Counted from the first letter of the stretch, positions 53,005 through 61,680 are shown. The stretch: 64,000 nucleotides of DNA from Paenibacillus sp. PL2-23 (GCF_040834005.1 NZ_CP162129.1:2194001-2258000), one strand, 5' to 3'. The notes: generated by a model not told the origin, from the sequence alone. Translations and numbers: made by a program.

Positions 53005-54227
53005 AATCATTGCGCATCTATCAAAGGCCCTCATCTCACAACAGGAGCATGATGATCGGCATGAACGGTTATCTGGGTATGATTTATTTGACCTGGTCTT
53101 GGTCACATGAGCTGGAGGACAGCTCCCAGTGGCATGCCATGCGCGAGCTATGGCGAAGAACGGCGGAATGCGAGGCCGAGGATGCTTTCCGTTCAGCGGT
53201 ATTGAAGCCCGTTATGTGCTGGTGGAATGACGATCTGTATTTGTCCATCCAGCTGCCTGACGGGAAGCCGAGTGTGTGGGAGAAATGGCTGCAGCAGCTG
53301 GCCCATGACGCGGGACAAAAAATAGCGGATTCCTACCTGTCTGCAGCGCGAAGCGCATTCGGCAGCGCGGCTGAGGGCTCGGCACGTGTAGGCGCTGTCG
53401 TGCTTAATCCCAGGGCATACTCCGATGAGGAGAGCTTATGGTATGAGGCCAGCAAACGCGCCCTGCTGCAGGGACAGAGAGACGGCGATCTGCTGAAGGG
53501 CAAGCGCCGTCGCGCGCTCGATGATTTGCTGGCCGAGCGGTCGATACACCCCGTGTTCCAGCCTATTGTCTCGCTGCAGAGCCAAAGCGTCTTCGGATAT
53601 GAAGCGTTGACAAGGCTGAAGGATAATCGTGTATTCCCTGGACCTCTGGAGCTGTTTCAATGCGCAGGCGAAGAAGGGAAGCTGTATTCGCTGGAGCGGA
53701 TCGCGCGGGAGAAGTCGATTGAAGCATGCGACGCTCTAGGAACGGATCAGAAGCTGTTCATTAATGTAATGGCCCAAATTATGGAGGATCCCGGCTTCTC
53801 CCCCGGTCGGACGGCAAGACTGCTGGAGCAGCATCAGCTATCGCCTGAGCAGATTGTATTCGAAATTACAGAGAGAAGCGCCATTGAGGATTATCCTGCC
53901 GTCAAGCGGGCGCTTCAGCATTACCGCAATCAAGGCTATCAAATCGCGATTGACGATGTAGGCGCCGGGTATTCCTCACTCCAATCCATCGTGGAGCTGA
54001 GACCGGATTATTTGAAGGTGGACCGTTCCATTATTAGCAATATTCATGGGGATGATGTGAAGAAGCATATCTTGCATACGCTTCAGGAGGTAGGCGCGAA
54101 GCTGCAGGTGTCCTTGATTGCGGAAGGCATTGAGCTTGAGGAAGAGCTTAGCGTGCTGAAGGCGATGGGCGTGCAATACGCGCAAGGTTATTTATTGGGC
54201 AGACCCGGCCCGCTCCCGAGATCATAG
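53001..54227 (+). CDS. EAL-domain protein (putative c-di-GMP phosphodiesterase)
   Basis: A 408-residue protein with an N-terminal region (1-155) and an EAL domain (about 165-405). Catalytic motifs are present: YEALTRL (EAL), FINVMAQ (Asn), FEITERSAIED (Glu), IDDVGAGYSSL (Asp-Asp), YLKVDRSII (Lys) and AEGIE, so hydrolysis of c-di-GMP is likely. The N-terminal region may be a worn GGDEF-like domain: RVGAVVLNPRAYSDEESLWYEASKRALLQ aligns by eye with the N-terminal domain of the gene before it (shared pattern NP-x(4,5)-DE, then RALLQ). The start is a GTG overlapping the preceding stop. Confidence 0.85.
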   Translation: MKSLRIYQRPSSHNRSMMIGMNGYLGMIYLTWSWSHELEDSSQWHAMRELWRRTAECEAEDAFRSAVLKPVMCWWNDDLYLSIQLPDGKPSVWEKWLQQLAHDAGQKIADSYLSAARSAFGSAAEGSARVGAVVLNPRAYSDEESLWYEASKRALLQGQRDGDLLKGKRRRALDDLLAERSIHPVFQPIVSLQSQSVFGYEALTRLKDNRVFPGPLELFQCAGEEGKLYSLERIAREKSIEACDALGTDQKLFINVMAQIMEDPGFSPGRTARLLEQHQLSPEQIVFEITERSAIEDYPAVKRALQHYRNQGYQIAIDDVGAGYSSLQSIVELRPDYLKVDRSIISNIHGDDVKKHILHTLQEVGAKLQVSLIAEGIELEEELSVLKAMGVQYAQGYLLGRPGPLPRS

Positions 54228-54283
54228 ATGGGCTTTTCCCAAGCGGTCGTTCGGCTTCATGCCGCTTGGGAAAAGCCCATTTT
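54228..54283 (+). terminator. Strong terminator after the EAL gene
   Basis: ATGGGCTTTTCCCAAGCGG (54228-54246) and its exact complement at 54262-54280 form a perfect 19-bp stem with a 15-base loop and a short T-run. Confidence 0.85.
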
Positions 54284-54293
54284 GTGGTATGAT
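54266..54293 (+). promoter_or_regulatory. Promoter of polA, overlapping the terminator arm
   Basis: TTGGGA (54266-54271), 16 bases, TATGAT (54288-54293) with a TG extension (TGGTATGAT). The -35 lies inside the second arm of the preceding terminator. Confidence 0.55.
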
Positions 54294-54348
54294 AGACTAT
54301 AGCTCAGGATCAAATGAAAGCCAGTTGAAACGGGGTGCTACATAGAAG

Positions 54349-57027
54349 ATGGAGAAATGGATGTTAATAGACGGGAACAGTGTGGCTTATCGCGCTTTTT
54401 TTGCGCTGCCGCCTCTGACGAATGCCAGTGGACTGCACACGAATGCGATATTCGGGTTCACCACGATGCTGCTGAAGCTGCTTGAGGAGCATAAGCCGAC
54501 GCATGTGCTTGTCGCCTTCGACGCGGGTAAGGTAACGTTCCGGCATGAGGGCTACAGCGAATACAAGGGAGGGCGTCAGAAGACGCCTGCGGAGCTGTCC
54601 GAGCAGTTCCCCGTGCTGAAGGAGCTGATTGCCTCGTTCGGCATCGCCCAATTCGAGCTGTCCGGCTATGAGGCGGACGATATTATCGGCACGCTGACGA
54701 AGCAGGCGGACGAGCAGGGCGTGGATGCCATTGTTGTATCGGGCGACAAGGACATGCTGCAGCTGTCGTCGGCCCGGGTCACCGTGGCTGTCACGAAGAA
54801 GGGCGTCAGCGAGGTGGAGCTGTACACACCGGAGCTGATTCAGGAGAAATATGGCCTGGAGCCTGGGCAAATCATTGATCTGAAGGGCTTGATGGGCGAT
54901 ACGTCAGACAATATACCAGGCGTTCCGGGCGTTGGAGAGAAGACGGCGCTGAAGCTGCTTCATGAATATGCCTCCGTCGAGAATGTATTGGACAATCTGG
55001 ACAAGCTGAAGGGCAAGCTGAAGGAAAACATGGAAGCGCATCGGGACGATGCTCTCATGAGCAAGAAGCTGGCGACCATCTTCCGCGAAGTGCCCATGGA
55101 GCGGGAGATCGAGGAAATCCGTTATGGCGGCTATGAGCCGGCGAAGCTGAGCGAGGCCTTCCGCAAGCTGGAGTTCAGGTCGCTGATGGAGAAGCTGGAG
55201 TTGAGCGGAGAGGGCGGAGCGACAGCCGCAGAAGCTAAGGCTGCGGCTGCAGAGCTGAAGATGACAGCGCTTGAGAGCGGAGCCGAGGCGGCGGACTGGG
55301 AGCGTCTCCTGGGCAGCCTGGCTGATTCAGAGCGACACGGCCTCTACATCGAAGCAATTGGCGAAAATCCGCATCATTCGGAGCTGATTGGTGTAGCCAT
55401 CGCGACGGAGGACGAGGTGTTCGTCATGTCGATGGAGGCTGTTCGCGAGGAAGCTGCGGCCAAGTTCCGCGAATGGCTGGCGGATGAGACGAAGCCCAAA
55501 TACGGCTTCGACATGCACAAGGCGGAGCTGGCGATGTTGTGGGCGGGGCTGAAGCTGGGAGGCGCCGCATTCGACGTGCAGCTGGCGGCGTATCTGCTCG
55601 ACCCTACGGACAGCGCGCTGTCGCTCAGCGCGGTTAATGACCGGCAAGGCTTCGGCGGGGTGCCGTCCGATGAAGCGGTCTACGGCAAGGGCGCCAAGTT
55701 CAAGGTGCCCGGCGGAGAGACGTTGCAGCGCCACTTGGCGCTGAAGGCGGACGCGGTGAGGAAGCTTGTGCCAATCGTTACGGAGGAGCTGGCTAATCGC
55801 GGCATGAGCAAGCTGTACTTCGAGCTGGAGCATCCGCTTGCCCGTGTGCTGGCAGGAATGGAGCATCAGGGCATCAAGGTTGAGAAGGCCGTGCTTGAGG
55901 AGCTGGGCCGGACTCTGGAGGCGAAGCTGTCTTCCATTAACAGCGAGATCTATTCGCTGGCGGGAACGGAGTTCAATATTAATTCGCCGAAGCAGCTGGG
56001 CGAGGTGCTGTTCGAGAAGCTGGGCCTGCCGGCGAGGAAGAAGACGAAGACCGGTTATTCCACTGACGCTGAGGTGCTGGAGGAGCTGGCTCGCTACCAT
56101 GATATCATTCCGCATATTCTGAACTTCCGGCAGCTGTCCAAGCTGCAGTCTACCTATGTAGAAGGACTGCTGAAGGAGATTCGCGAGGAAACCGGCAAGG
56201 TGCATACGTACTACCGGCAGACGATTGCGGCAACGGGCCGTCTCAGCAGCCAGTTCCCTAACCTGCAGAACATACCCATCAGGCTGGAGGAGGGGCGGCA
56301 GATCCGCAAGGCGTTTGTGCCATCCCAGCCCGGCTGGACCATACTAGCCGCCGACTACTCCCAGATCGAGCTTCGCGTGCTGGCGCATATCTCAGGCGAT
56401 GACAATCTGAAGGAAGCGTTCATCCACGATATGGACATCCATACCAAGACGGCGAGCGATGTGTTCGGTGTGCCTGCGGAGCAGGTAGACTCCAATATGC
56501 GCCGTTCCGCCAAGGCGGTCAACTTCGGCATCGTATACGGAATCAGCGACTTTGGCCTGTCGCAGAATCTGGGCATTACCCGCAAGGACGCTGCTCAGTT
56601 CATCGAGCAATATTTCAGCGTGTTCAAGGGTGTGCGCAAGTATATGGACGATATTGTGGCGCAGGCGAAAAGCGACGGCTATGTGACGACACTGCTGGAC
56701 CGACGCCGCTATCTGCCGGAGATCAAGGCCTCGAACTTCAATCTGCGTTCCTTCGCGGAACGGACGGCGATGAATACGCCGATTCAAGGCTCCGCTGCAG
56801 ATATTATTAAGCTGGCTATGGTGCAGATGGACGAAGCGCTGCGGGAGCGCAAGCTGAAGAGCCGCATGCTGCTTCAGGTGCATGACGAATTGGTGTTCGA
56901 GGTGCCGCCAGACGAGCTGGAGCTGATGAAGAAGCTGCTGCCTGAGGTGATGTCCGGAGCTTTGAAGCTGGACGTGCCGCTCAAGGCGGATGTCAGCTTC
57001 GGCGACAATTGGTACGAAGCCAAATAA
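54349..57027 (+). CDS. polA: DNA polymerase I
   Basis: The 892-residue repair and Okazaki-fragment polymerase. The N-terminal 5'-3' exonuclease has YEADDIIGTL and GDTSDNIPGVPGVGEKTA. The middle domain should be the proofreading exonuclease, but the DxE motif reads IEA (LYIEAIGENPHHSE), so proofreading is probably lost, as in Geobacillus PolI. The C-terminal polymerase has motif A DYSQIELRVLAH, motif B RRSAKAVNFGIVYG and motif C LQVHDELVFEV. It heads the polA-mutM-ytaF-coaE cluster conserved in Bacillus relatives. Confidence 0.98.
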   Translation: MEKWMLIDGNSVAYRAFFALPPLTNASGLHTNAIFGFTTMLLKLLEEHKPTHVLVAFDAGKVTFRHEGYSEYKGGRQKTPAELSEQFPVLKELIASFGIAQFELSGYEADDIIGTLTKQADEQGVDAIVVSGDKDMLQLSSARVTVAVTKKGVSEVELYTPELIQEKYGLEPGQIIDLKGLMGDTSDNIPGVPGVGEKTALKLLHEYASVENVLDNLDKLKGKLKENMEAHRDDALMSKKLATIFREVPMEREIEEIRYGGYEPAKLSEAFRKLEFRSLMEKLELSGEGGATAAEAKAAAAELKMTALESGAEAADWERLLGSLADSERHGLYIEAIGENPHHSELIGVAIATEDEVFVMSMEAVREEAAAKFREWLADETKPKYGFDMHKAELAMLWAGLKLGGAAFDVQLAAYLLDPTDSALSLSAVNDRQGFGGVPSDEAVYGKGAKFKVPGGETLQRHLALKADAVRKLVPIVTEELANRGMSKLYFELEHPLARVLAGMEHQGIKVEKAVLEELGRTLEAKLSSINSEIYSLAGTEFNINSPKQLGEVLFEKLGLPARKKTKTGYSTDAEVLEELARYHDIIPHILNFRQLSKLQSTYVEGLLKEIREETGKVHTYYRQTIAATGRLSSQFPNLQNIPIRLEEGRQIRKAFVPSQPGWTILAADYSQIELRVLAHISGDDNLKEAFIHDMDIHTKTASDVFGVPAEQVDSNMRRSAKAVNFGIVYGISDFGLSQNLGITRKDAAQFIEQYFSVFKGVRKYMDDIVAQAKSDGYVTTLLDRRRYLPEIKASNFNLRSFAERTAMNTPIQGSAADIIKLAMVQMDEALRERKLKSRMLLQVHDELVFEVPPDELELMKKLLPEVMSGALKLDVPLKADVSFGDNWYEAK

Positions 57028-57094
57028 TGGCGCTGCGGCGTTAGCCGCCACAGTGACGCTTCATGCGTTATAATGGTAGCTGAGGTGAGGAGAA

Positions 57095-57949
57095 ATGCCA
57101 GAACTGCCAGAGGTAGAGACGGTTAGACGAACATTGATGGAGCTTGTGGCGGGCAAACGCATCGCGTCCGTGACGGTGAAGCTTCCAAGAATTATACAGA
57201 GACCGGCGGAGCCGATGGCTTTCGCTGACGCGCTTGCCGGTCGCACGATTCACACGGTTGAGCGGCGGGGCAAGTTCCTGCGCATTATTCTGGACGGCAT
57301 GGTCCTGGTATCGCACCTCCGTATGGAGGGCCGCTATGGGGTATTCCCTGCCGCGGAGCCAGTAGAGCCGCATACGCATGTACTGTTTCACTTCGATGAC
57401 GGCATGGACCTGCGCTACAAGGATGTGCGGCAATTCGGTACGATGCATCTATTCCTCCCTGGCGAGGAGTTTCAGCTTCCTCCGCTGAACAAGCTGGGGA
57501 TCGAGCCGCTGGACGATGAGGCGTTTACACTGAAGGCATTCCGAGAACGGCTCCAGAAGCGTACAACGAAGCTGAAGCCGCTGCTGCTGAATCAGGAGCA
57601 TATCGTCGGGCTGGGCAATATATACGTTGACGAAGCGCTGTTCCAGGCGCGCATTCACCCTGAGCGCGCGCCTGAGAGCCTAAGCGCCAATGAGTGGAAG
57701 AGGCTTCACGCGTCGATCCGGGCGACACTTAGCCGCGCGGTAGACGCGGGCGGGTCGTCCATCAAGTCGTATGTGAATGGACAAGGCGAGATGGGCATGT
57801 TCCAGCATCAGCTCCTGGTGTACGGTCGCAAGAATGAGCCTTGTCCAGCCTGCGGCAGACCGATCCATAAGTTTGTGGTGGGCGGAAGAGGCACTCATAT
57901 TTGCACGAAATGCCAGAGGGTGAAGGTGAAGAAGGACCTAAAGGATTAA
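57095..57949 (+). CDS. mutM: Formamidopyrimidine-DNA glycosylase MutM (Fpg)
   Basis: MutM removes oxidised guanine from DNA and cuts the abasic site. The 284-residue product begins MPELPEVETVRR; after Met removal Pro2 is the nucleophile and Glu3 the acid. The helix-two-turn-helix segment NIYVDEALFQARIHPERAP and the C-terminal zinc finger CPACGRPIHKFVVGGRGTHICTKC (four Cys) are intact. GAGGTGAGG lies upstream of the ATG. It follows polA by 67 bases. Confidence 0.98.
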   Translation: MPELPEVETVRRTLMELVAGKRIASVTVKLPRIIQRPAEPMAFADALAGRTIHTVERRGKFLRIILDGMVLVSHLRMEGRYGVFPAAEPVEPHTHVLFHFDDGMDLRYKDVRQFGTMHLFLPGEEFQLPPLNKLGIEPLDDEAFTLKAFRERLQKRTTKLKPLLLNQEHIVGLGNIYVDEALFQARIHPERAPESLSANEWKRLHASIRATLSRAVDAGGSSIKSYVNGQGEMGMFQHQLLVYGRKNEPCPACGRPIHKFVVGGRGTHICTKCQRVKVKKDLKD

Positions 57950-58113
57950 CAGGATATGTGCTCGATCCGGGCGATCAGTCGTGCACCGGAAGCAGAGCCC
58001 CGCATATGATGATGTTACGAACGATAGGCGCATGCCCTATCGCCTCCCTCGGAAGCTTCATGCTTCCCAGGGAGCAGGGTTCGGGCATCCGCAATGCGGG
58101 GAGGAGCTTGAAG

Positions 58114-58824
58114 TTGATTGCACATCTGATGTCCCTGGTCGTGCTTGCGTTCGCCGTCAGCTTGGACGGCTTTGGCGTCGGCGTAACCTACGGCCTGCGC
58201 AAAATTCGTATTCCCATGGTGTCGGTGCTCATTATCGCGTGCTGCTCGGGCTTTATTATATGGCTGTCCATGCAAGCCGGGGGCTGGCTTAGCGGATATA
58301 TCTCCGAGGCCGCTGCAGGGCTGATCGGGGCGATTATTCTGATCGGCATTGGCTGCTGGGCTCTGTATCAGCTTACGCGAAGCAAAACCGATGATGGCGA
58401 ATCGGAAGCATGTACAGGAGAAGGCGAAGGCAAGATGGCTCCCGAGGGGGCTGCGCTGTCATCCGGAGCCGCTCTTGAGACCGCTCAGCTGCTGAAGCTT
58501 GAGCTGAAGCGGCTGGGGCTGGTCATTCAAATCCTGCGTACGCCGCAGGCCGCGGACGTCGACCGTTCCGGTATCATATCCGCCTCAGAGGCGGTGATGC
58601 TGGGTGTTGCGTTATCGCTGGACGCCTTCGGGGCGGGACTTGGCGCGGGGCTGCTGGGCTTGCCGGCGCTGCTGACCTCGATCATCATTGCAGCGGCCAG
58701 CGCGATTTTCCTCGTGACGGGAACTCAGCTGGGCTTGCGGTTTGCTGCTAAGCGAGGCATGCAGGCGCTCTCTTATTTGCCAGGTATATTACTGATTATG
58801 ATGGGCATTATGAAGCTGTTGTAA
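58114..58824 (+). CDS. ytaF: Sporulation membrane protein YtaF (MntP-like)
   Basis: A 236-residue membrane protein with two related halves: VSLDGFGVG (15-23) and LSLDAFGAG (168-176) lie in matching helices, as in MntP-type exporters. Between the halves is a charged cytoplasmic stretch that ends in a perfect EF-hand-like loop DVDRSGIISASE (148-159). The TTG at 58114 has GGGGAGGAG nine bases upstream and starts the protein at the position usual for YtaF; longer in-frame starts reach back into mutM without good ribosome sites. Its place between mutM and coaE matches Bacillus. The transported ion is not known. Confidence 0.88.
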   Translation: MIAHLMSLVVLAFAVSLDGFGVGVTYGLRKIRIPMVSVLIIACCSGFIIWLSMQAGGWLSGYISEAAAGLIGAIILIGIGCWALYQLTRSKTDDGESEACTGEGEGKMAPEGAALSSGAALETAQLLKLELKRLGLVIQILRTPQAADVDRSGIISASEAVMLGVALSLDAFGAGLGAGLLGLPALLTSIIIAAASAIFLVTGTQLGLRFAAKRGMQALSYLPGILLIMMGIMKLL

Positions 58825-58857
58825 GTGCAGAATAACAAGTAATTGGAGGTGATCGCT

Positions 58858-59460
58858 TTGATAATAGGCTTAACCGGCGGCATCGCAAGCGGCAAAAGCA
58901 CAGTCGGCAGCATGCTGTCGGAGCTTGGCGCGAAGCTGGTGGACGCAGATAAGGTCGCCCGCGAGGTTGTGCTTCCCGGAGAACCAGCGCTTGAGGCGAT
59001 CGCCTCTCTCTTCGGACAAGCCGTGCTGCAGGAGGACGGTACGCTGAATCGGGCTGCGCTGGGCGGAATTGTATTCCAGGATCCCGAAGCGCTGGCGAAG
59101 CTGGAGGGAATTACGCATCCCGCTATTCGTGAGGAGATGTGGGAGCGCATGCATACATACGCCGAAGAAGAACCCGGCGCACTCATTATCGGCGACGTTC
59201 CGCTGTTGTATGAGAAGGGACAGCAGGAGCAGTACGAGGGAGTATTGGTTGTCTATGTGCCGGCAGCGCAGCAGGTTGAGCGGCTGATGAAGCGGAATGA
59301 TATGCCTCAGGAAGAAGCCAGGCGCCGGGTTTCCCTGCAGCTTGACATCGAAGAGAAGCGAAGGCGCGCGGATTGGGTAATCGACAACAGCGGCACGCTG
59401 GAGGAAACGCGCCAGCAAGTAAAGGCATTCTGGCAGCGCTGGCAGGCAGGAGCGTTATGA
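58858..59460 (+). CDS. coaE: Dephospho-CoA kinase
   Basis: CoaE adds the last phosphate in coenzyme A synthesis. The 200-residue product opens with the P-loop GLTGGIASGKST (4-15) and carries DADKVAREVV, THPAIREEMWER and the lid DMPQEEARRRV. The TTG at 58858 is chosen because GGAGGTGATC lies six bases upstream; another TTG 15 bases earlier overlaps that site. It overlaps the lytic transglycosylase gene by four bases. Confidence 0.96.
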   Translation: MIIGLTGGIASGKSTVGSMLSELGAKLVDADKVAREVVLPGEPALEAIASLFGQAVLQEDGTLNRAALGGIVFQDPEALAKLEGITHPAIREEMWERMHTYAEEEPGALIIGDVPLLYEKGQQEQYEGVLVVYVPAAQQVERLMKRNDMPQEEARRRVSLQLDIEEKRRRADWVIDNSGTLEETRQQVKAFWQRWQAGAL

Positions 59461-60056
59461 TCCAGAAGATGCAAATGACGAAGAGAAGACGGCGTATTCG
59501 AGTGAAAAAGAGGTTTTTTCTCATCCTGTTAGCAGCGTTCTTATCCCTTCTATTCCTCAAATCCGATTGGCTGGCGCATTGGATGTATCCCATCCATTAT
59601 AAAGCCGATATAAGGGCCAGCGCGTCGAATTACGGCTTGGAGCCTCATCTGGTGGCGGCGATTATTCGCGCGGAATCCAACTATGAGACGGGCAGGGAAT
59701 CCCATAAGGGAGCGCTTGGCCTTATGCAGCTTATGCCGGATACGGCGCATTGGGTTGTGGAGAGGGCGGGCTTCAACAAGGTTACTGACGATATGCTGCG
59801 CCATCGTGCGGATATCAGTATCGAGGTGGGTTCGTGGTATTTGGACTCCTTGCACACGCAATTCGACCAGAACCAGGTCGCTGCTGTGGCGGCTTATAAC
59901 GCGGGACCCGGCAACGTTCGCAAGTGGCTGGAGGCCGGCAGCTGGGATGGAAGCATGGACACCGTCAAGGACATTCCTTTTGGGGAAACAAGGCACTATG
60001 TACAACGGGTCTTTTATTATTATAATAAGTACAAGGATTTGTATCCCGAGTTCTGA
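59457..60056 (+). CDS. Membrane-anchored lytic transglycosylase (SLT family)
   Basis: A 199-residue protein with a very basic start (KRRRRIRVKKR), one membrane helix (20-35) and an SLT domain facing outwards. The catalytic Glu73 lies in IIRAESNYETG, followed by KGALGLMQLMPDTA and AAYNAGPGNVRKWL. Such enzymes cut peptidoglycan between MurNAc and GlcNAc. The gene is translated with coaE (ATGA overlap). In Bacillus the protein ytaF-coaE-ytcC region holds a similar gene. Confidence 0.92.
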   Translation: MIQKMQMTKRRRRIRVKKRFFLILLAAFLSLLFLKSDWLAHWMYPIHYKADIRASASNYGLEPHLVAAIIRAESNYETGRESHKGALGLMQLMPDTAHWVVERAGFNKVTDDMLRHRADISIEVGSWYLDSLHTQFDQNQVAAVAAYNAGPGNVRKWLEAGSWDGSMDTVKDIPFGETRHYVQRVFYYYNKYKDLYPEF

Positions 60057-60156
60057 ATGACTGAATTCATTTTGCTGAACAGGAAGGAAGCCTTGAAGGG
60101 TTTTGTCGCTTCAGGACAAGCACCTCCAAGACTTCCATTATCTTACGGATAAATCA

Positions 60157-60372
60157 TTATTTTGTGCCGGCCAGGGATTGTTCAGCAATTTGTACCAGGC
60201 GACGGGTGATGTAACCCCCGATGGAGCCTGCGTCACGCGTTGCCATGTTCCCATAGTAGCCGTCTTGAGGAATAGCGATGCCCAGCTCTTGTGCGACCTC
60301 AAATTTCATTTGGTCCAAAGCTGCTGTCGCTTGCGGCACTACCAGTTGGTTACTGCTGCGGGATGCGCTCAT
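60157..60372 (-). CDS. Alpha/beta-type small acid-soluble spore protein
   Basis: A 71-residue SASP. These proteins coat spore DNA and protect it from UV and heat. [23 protein letters not shown] (key parts VVPQA and [15 protein letters not shown]) holds the site cut by the germination protease GPR, within [31 protein letters not shown] is the second conserved DNA-binding block (core [19 protein letters not shown]). AAGGAGGTGA lies close before the ATG. The gene sits on the opposite strand between the transglycosylase gene and nrdR and has a forespore-like promoter. Confidence 0.95.
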   Translation of the reverse strand: MSASRSSNQLVVPQATAALDQMKFEVAQELGIAIPQDGYYGNMATRDAGSIGGYITRRLVQIAEQSLAGTK

Positions 60373-60402
60373 TGATGTTCACCTCCTTGCGGTTGGTAAC
60401 TG

Positions 60403-60432
60403 TATTATGTGCGTTATTCCAGAGATCATTAC
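60403..60432 (-). promoter_or_regulatory. Forespore (sigma-G type) promoter of the SASP gene
   Basis: On the minus strand GTAAT (60432-60428), 18 bases, CATAATA (60409-60403). The -10 fits the sigma-G pattern and the spacing is right; the -35 is only partly like GNATA. Confidence 0.6.
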
Positions 60433-60508
60433 AGGAAACGGCTGGGATTTACTCATTGCTGATGTGGAAGCCTTGTCTAGACGAACAATGGAAGGGAGGA
60501 ACATAAGG

Positions 60509-60985
60509 ATGAAATGCCCTTATTGCGATTATTCGGGAACCAAAGTGCTGGATTCCAGACCCGCGAACGAAAACAAATCCATTCGCAGACGCCGAGAGTG
60601 TGAGAAGTGCAGCCGTCGCTTTACGACCTTCGAGATGATCGAGGAGACGCCGCTCATTGTCATTAAGAAGGACGGCAGCCGCGAGGAGTTCAGCCGGGAC
60701 AAAATATTGCGCGGGCTTATCCGCGCCTGCGAGAAGCGGCCGGTCCCCGTTGAACGGCTGGAGGTTATCGTCTCCGAGGTGGAGAAGGAGCTCCGCACAA
60801 CGGCTAACGCCGAGGTCGACAGCAGCGAGATTGGCGGCTATGTCATGAATCAGCTCTACCCTGTAGACGAGGTAGCCTACGTCCGCTTTGCGTCCGTCTA
60901 CCGCCAGTTCAAGGATATCGACATGTTCATGAAAGAGCTGAACAGCCTGCTGAACAAGCATCCCCTGAACGGCGGCGACAAGTAG
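60509..60985 (+). CDS. nrdR: Ribonucleotide reductase regulator NrdR
   Basis: NrdR is a nucleotide-sensing repressor of ribonucleotide reductase genes. The 158-residue product has the zinc ribbon Cys3, Cys6, Cys31, Cys34 ([10 protein letters not shown] and [10 protein letters not shown]) and the ATP-cone ([20 protein letters not shown]). The ATG at 60509 has GGGAGG about nine bases upstream; longer frames cross the SASP promoter and are not credible. No NrdR box was found near the genes in this window. Confidence 0.96.
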   Translation: MKCPYCDYSGTKVLDSRPANENKSIRRRRECEKCSRRFTTFEMIEETPLIVIKKDGSREEFSRDKILRGLIRACEKRPVPVERLEVIVSEVEKELRTTANAEVDSSEIGGYVMNQLYPVDEVAYVRFASVYRQFKDIDMFMKELNSLLNKHPLNGGDK

Positions 60986-61014
60986 CGCTCGAAATATTGG
61001 CGTGGGGTGAAGGT

Positions 61015-61221
61015 AGTGTGCGTGGCGAGAAATAGGTCGTTTGGCGACGGGGCAGCGTGCGTGGCGAGAAATAGGTCGTTTGGTGACGGGCAGCGTGCCT
61101 GGAGAGAAATCAGGTTGTGTGGTGACAGGTAGTGTGTGGAGAGAAATAAAGACGTGTGGAGACAAGCAGCGCATTTGGTGAAAATAGACAGCGTGCGACG
61201 AGATGTAGCGCGTTTGTTGGC
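61015..61221. repeat. Degenerate tandem repeat of about 38 bp
   Basis: Units begin near 61015, 61054, 61092, 61131, 61168 and 61190. The best-kept pair (61015 and 61054) shares the core GCGTGGCGAGAAATAGGTCG followed by TTTGG(C/T)GACGGG; later units decay (GAGAAATCAGG, GAGAAATAAAG), the fifth is cut to 22 bases, and the sixth fades out. Units are head to tail with no spacers. No ribosome site or start supports coding. It follows the nrdR stop by 30 bases. Confidence 0.75.
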
Positions 61222-61680
61222 CAACGTGAAGCTGCAAGGGCGGCAGCAGCCGCCTTGGTGGCGTTTGGTGCGTAGAAGTCGAGCAATGAAGTCCTTGGAA
61301 GAATGTGCTGGTTGTGTGGGGGGTGGCGATTGATCGTTGCGTAGGAGGATTGCCGCTAGCTATTGATACCAATTGTCACCAACTACACCAACTTCAATCT
61401 ATTGCCACGAACTGCCTCAATCTGCCACCAACTGCTGATCTCTCCTCCTAATTCGTGCAAAAATGCAGTATTGTTGCTCGTCATGAGGAGTTCAGAGAGT
61501 AATTGATGTAATTTGTGCAGTATTATCCGCGTCATTTGGACCAAAAATGTGCTCCTGTAAACTAAAATAATGTACATTTGCAATAATTCATACGTTGGAG
61601 CAGAATTGAGGCATACATTGATGTATTATTGCAGCAATTACATCGCGACCGCAACCTAGAAAATAAACCGCACCATACTA
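61222..61680. other. Intergenic stretch with short repeats, no gene seen
   Basis: A small hairpin GGCGGC-AGCA-GCCGCC lies at 61239-61254. CCA-rich short repeats (CACCAACT, CCACCAACTGC) fill 61370-61435. From 61450 to 61640 the DNA is AT-rich with loosely repeated pieces around TTGCAATAAT, TGCAGTATT and TTGCAGCAATT, on both strands. No coding frame or RNA gene is convincing. Confidence 0.5.

Noticed and set aside
57901-58113. N-terminal extension of YtaF overlapping mutM
   Set aside because: The extra residues are low in hydrophobicity and unlike YtaF; the TTG at 58114 has a strong ribosome site.
60278-60508. N-terminal extension of NrdR
   Set aside because: It would cross the SASP promoter and start; the ATG at 60509 has the ribosome site and the conserved beginning.
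61015-61221. CRISPR array
   Set aside because: No spacers; repeats are degenerate and contiguous, and no cas genes are present.
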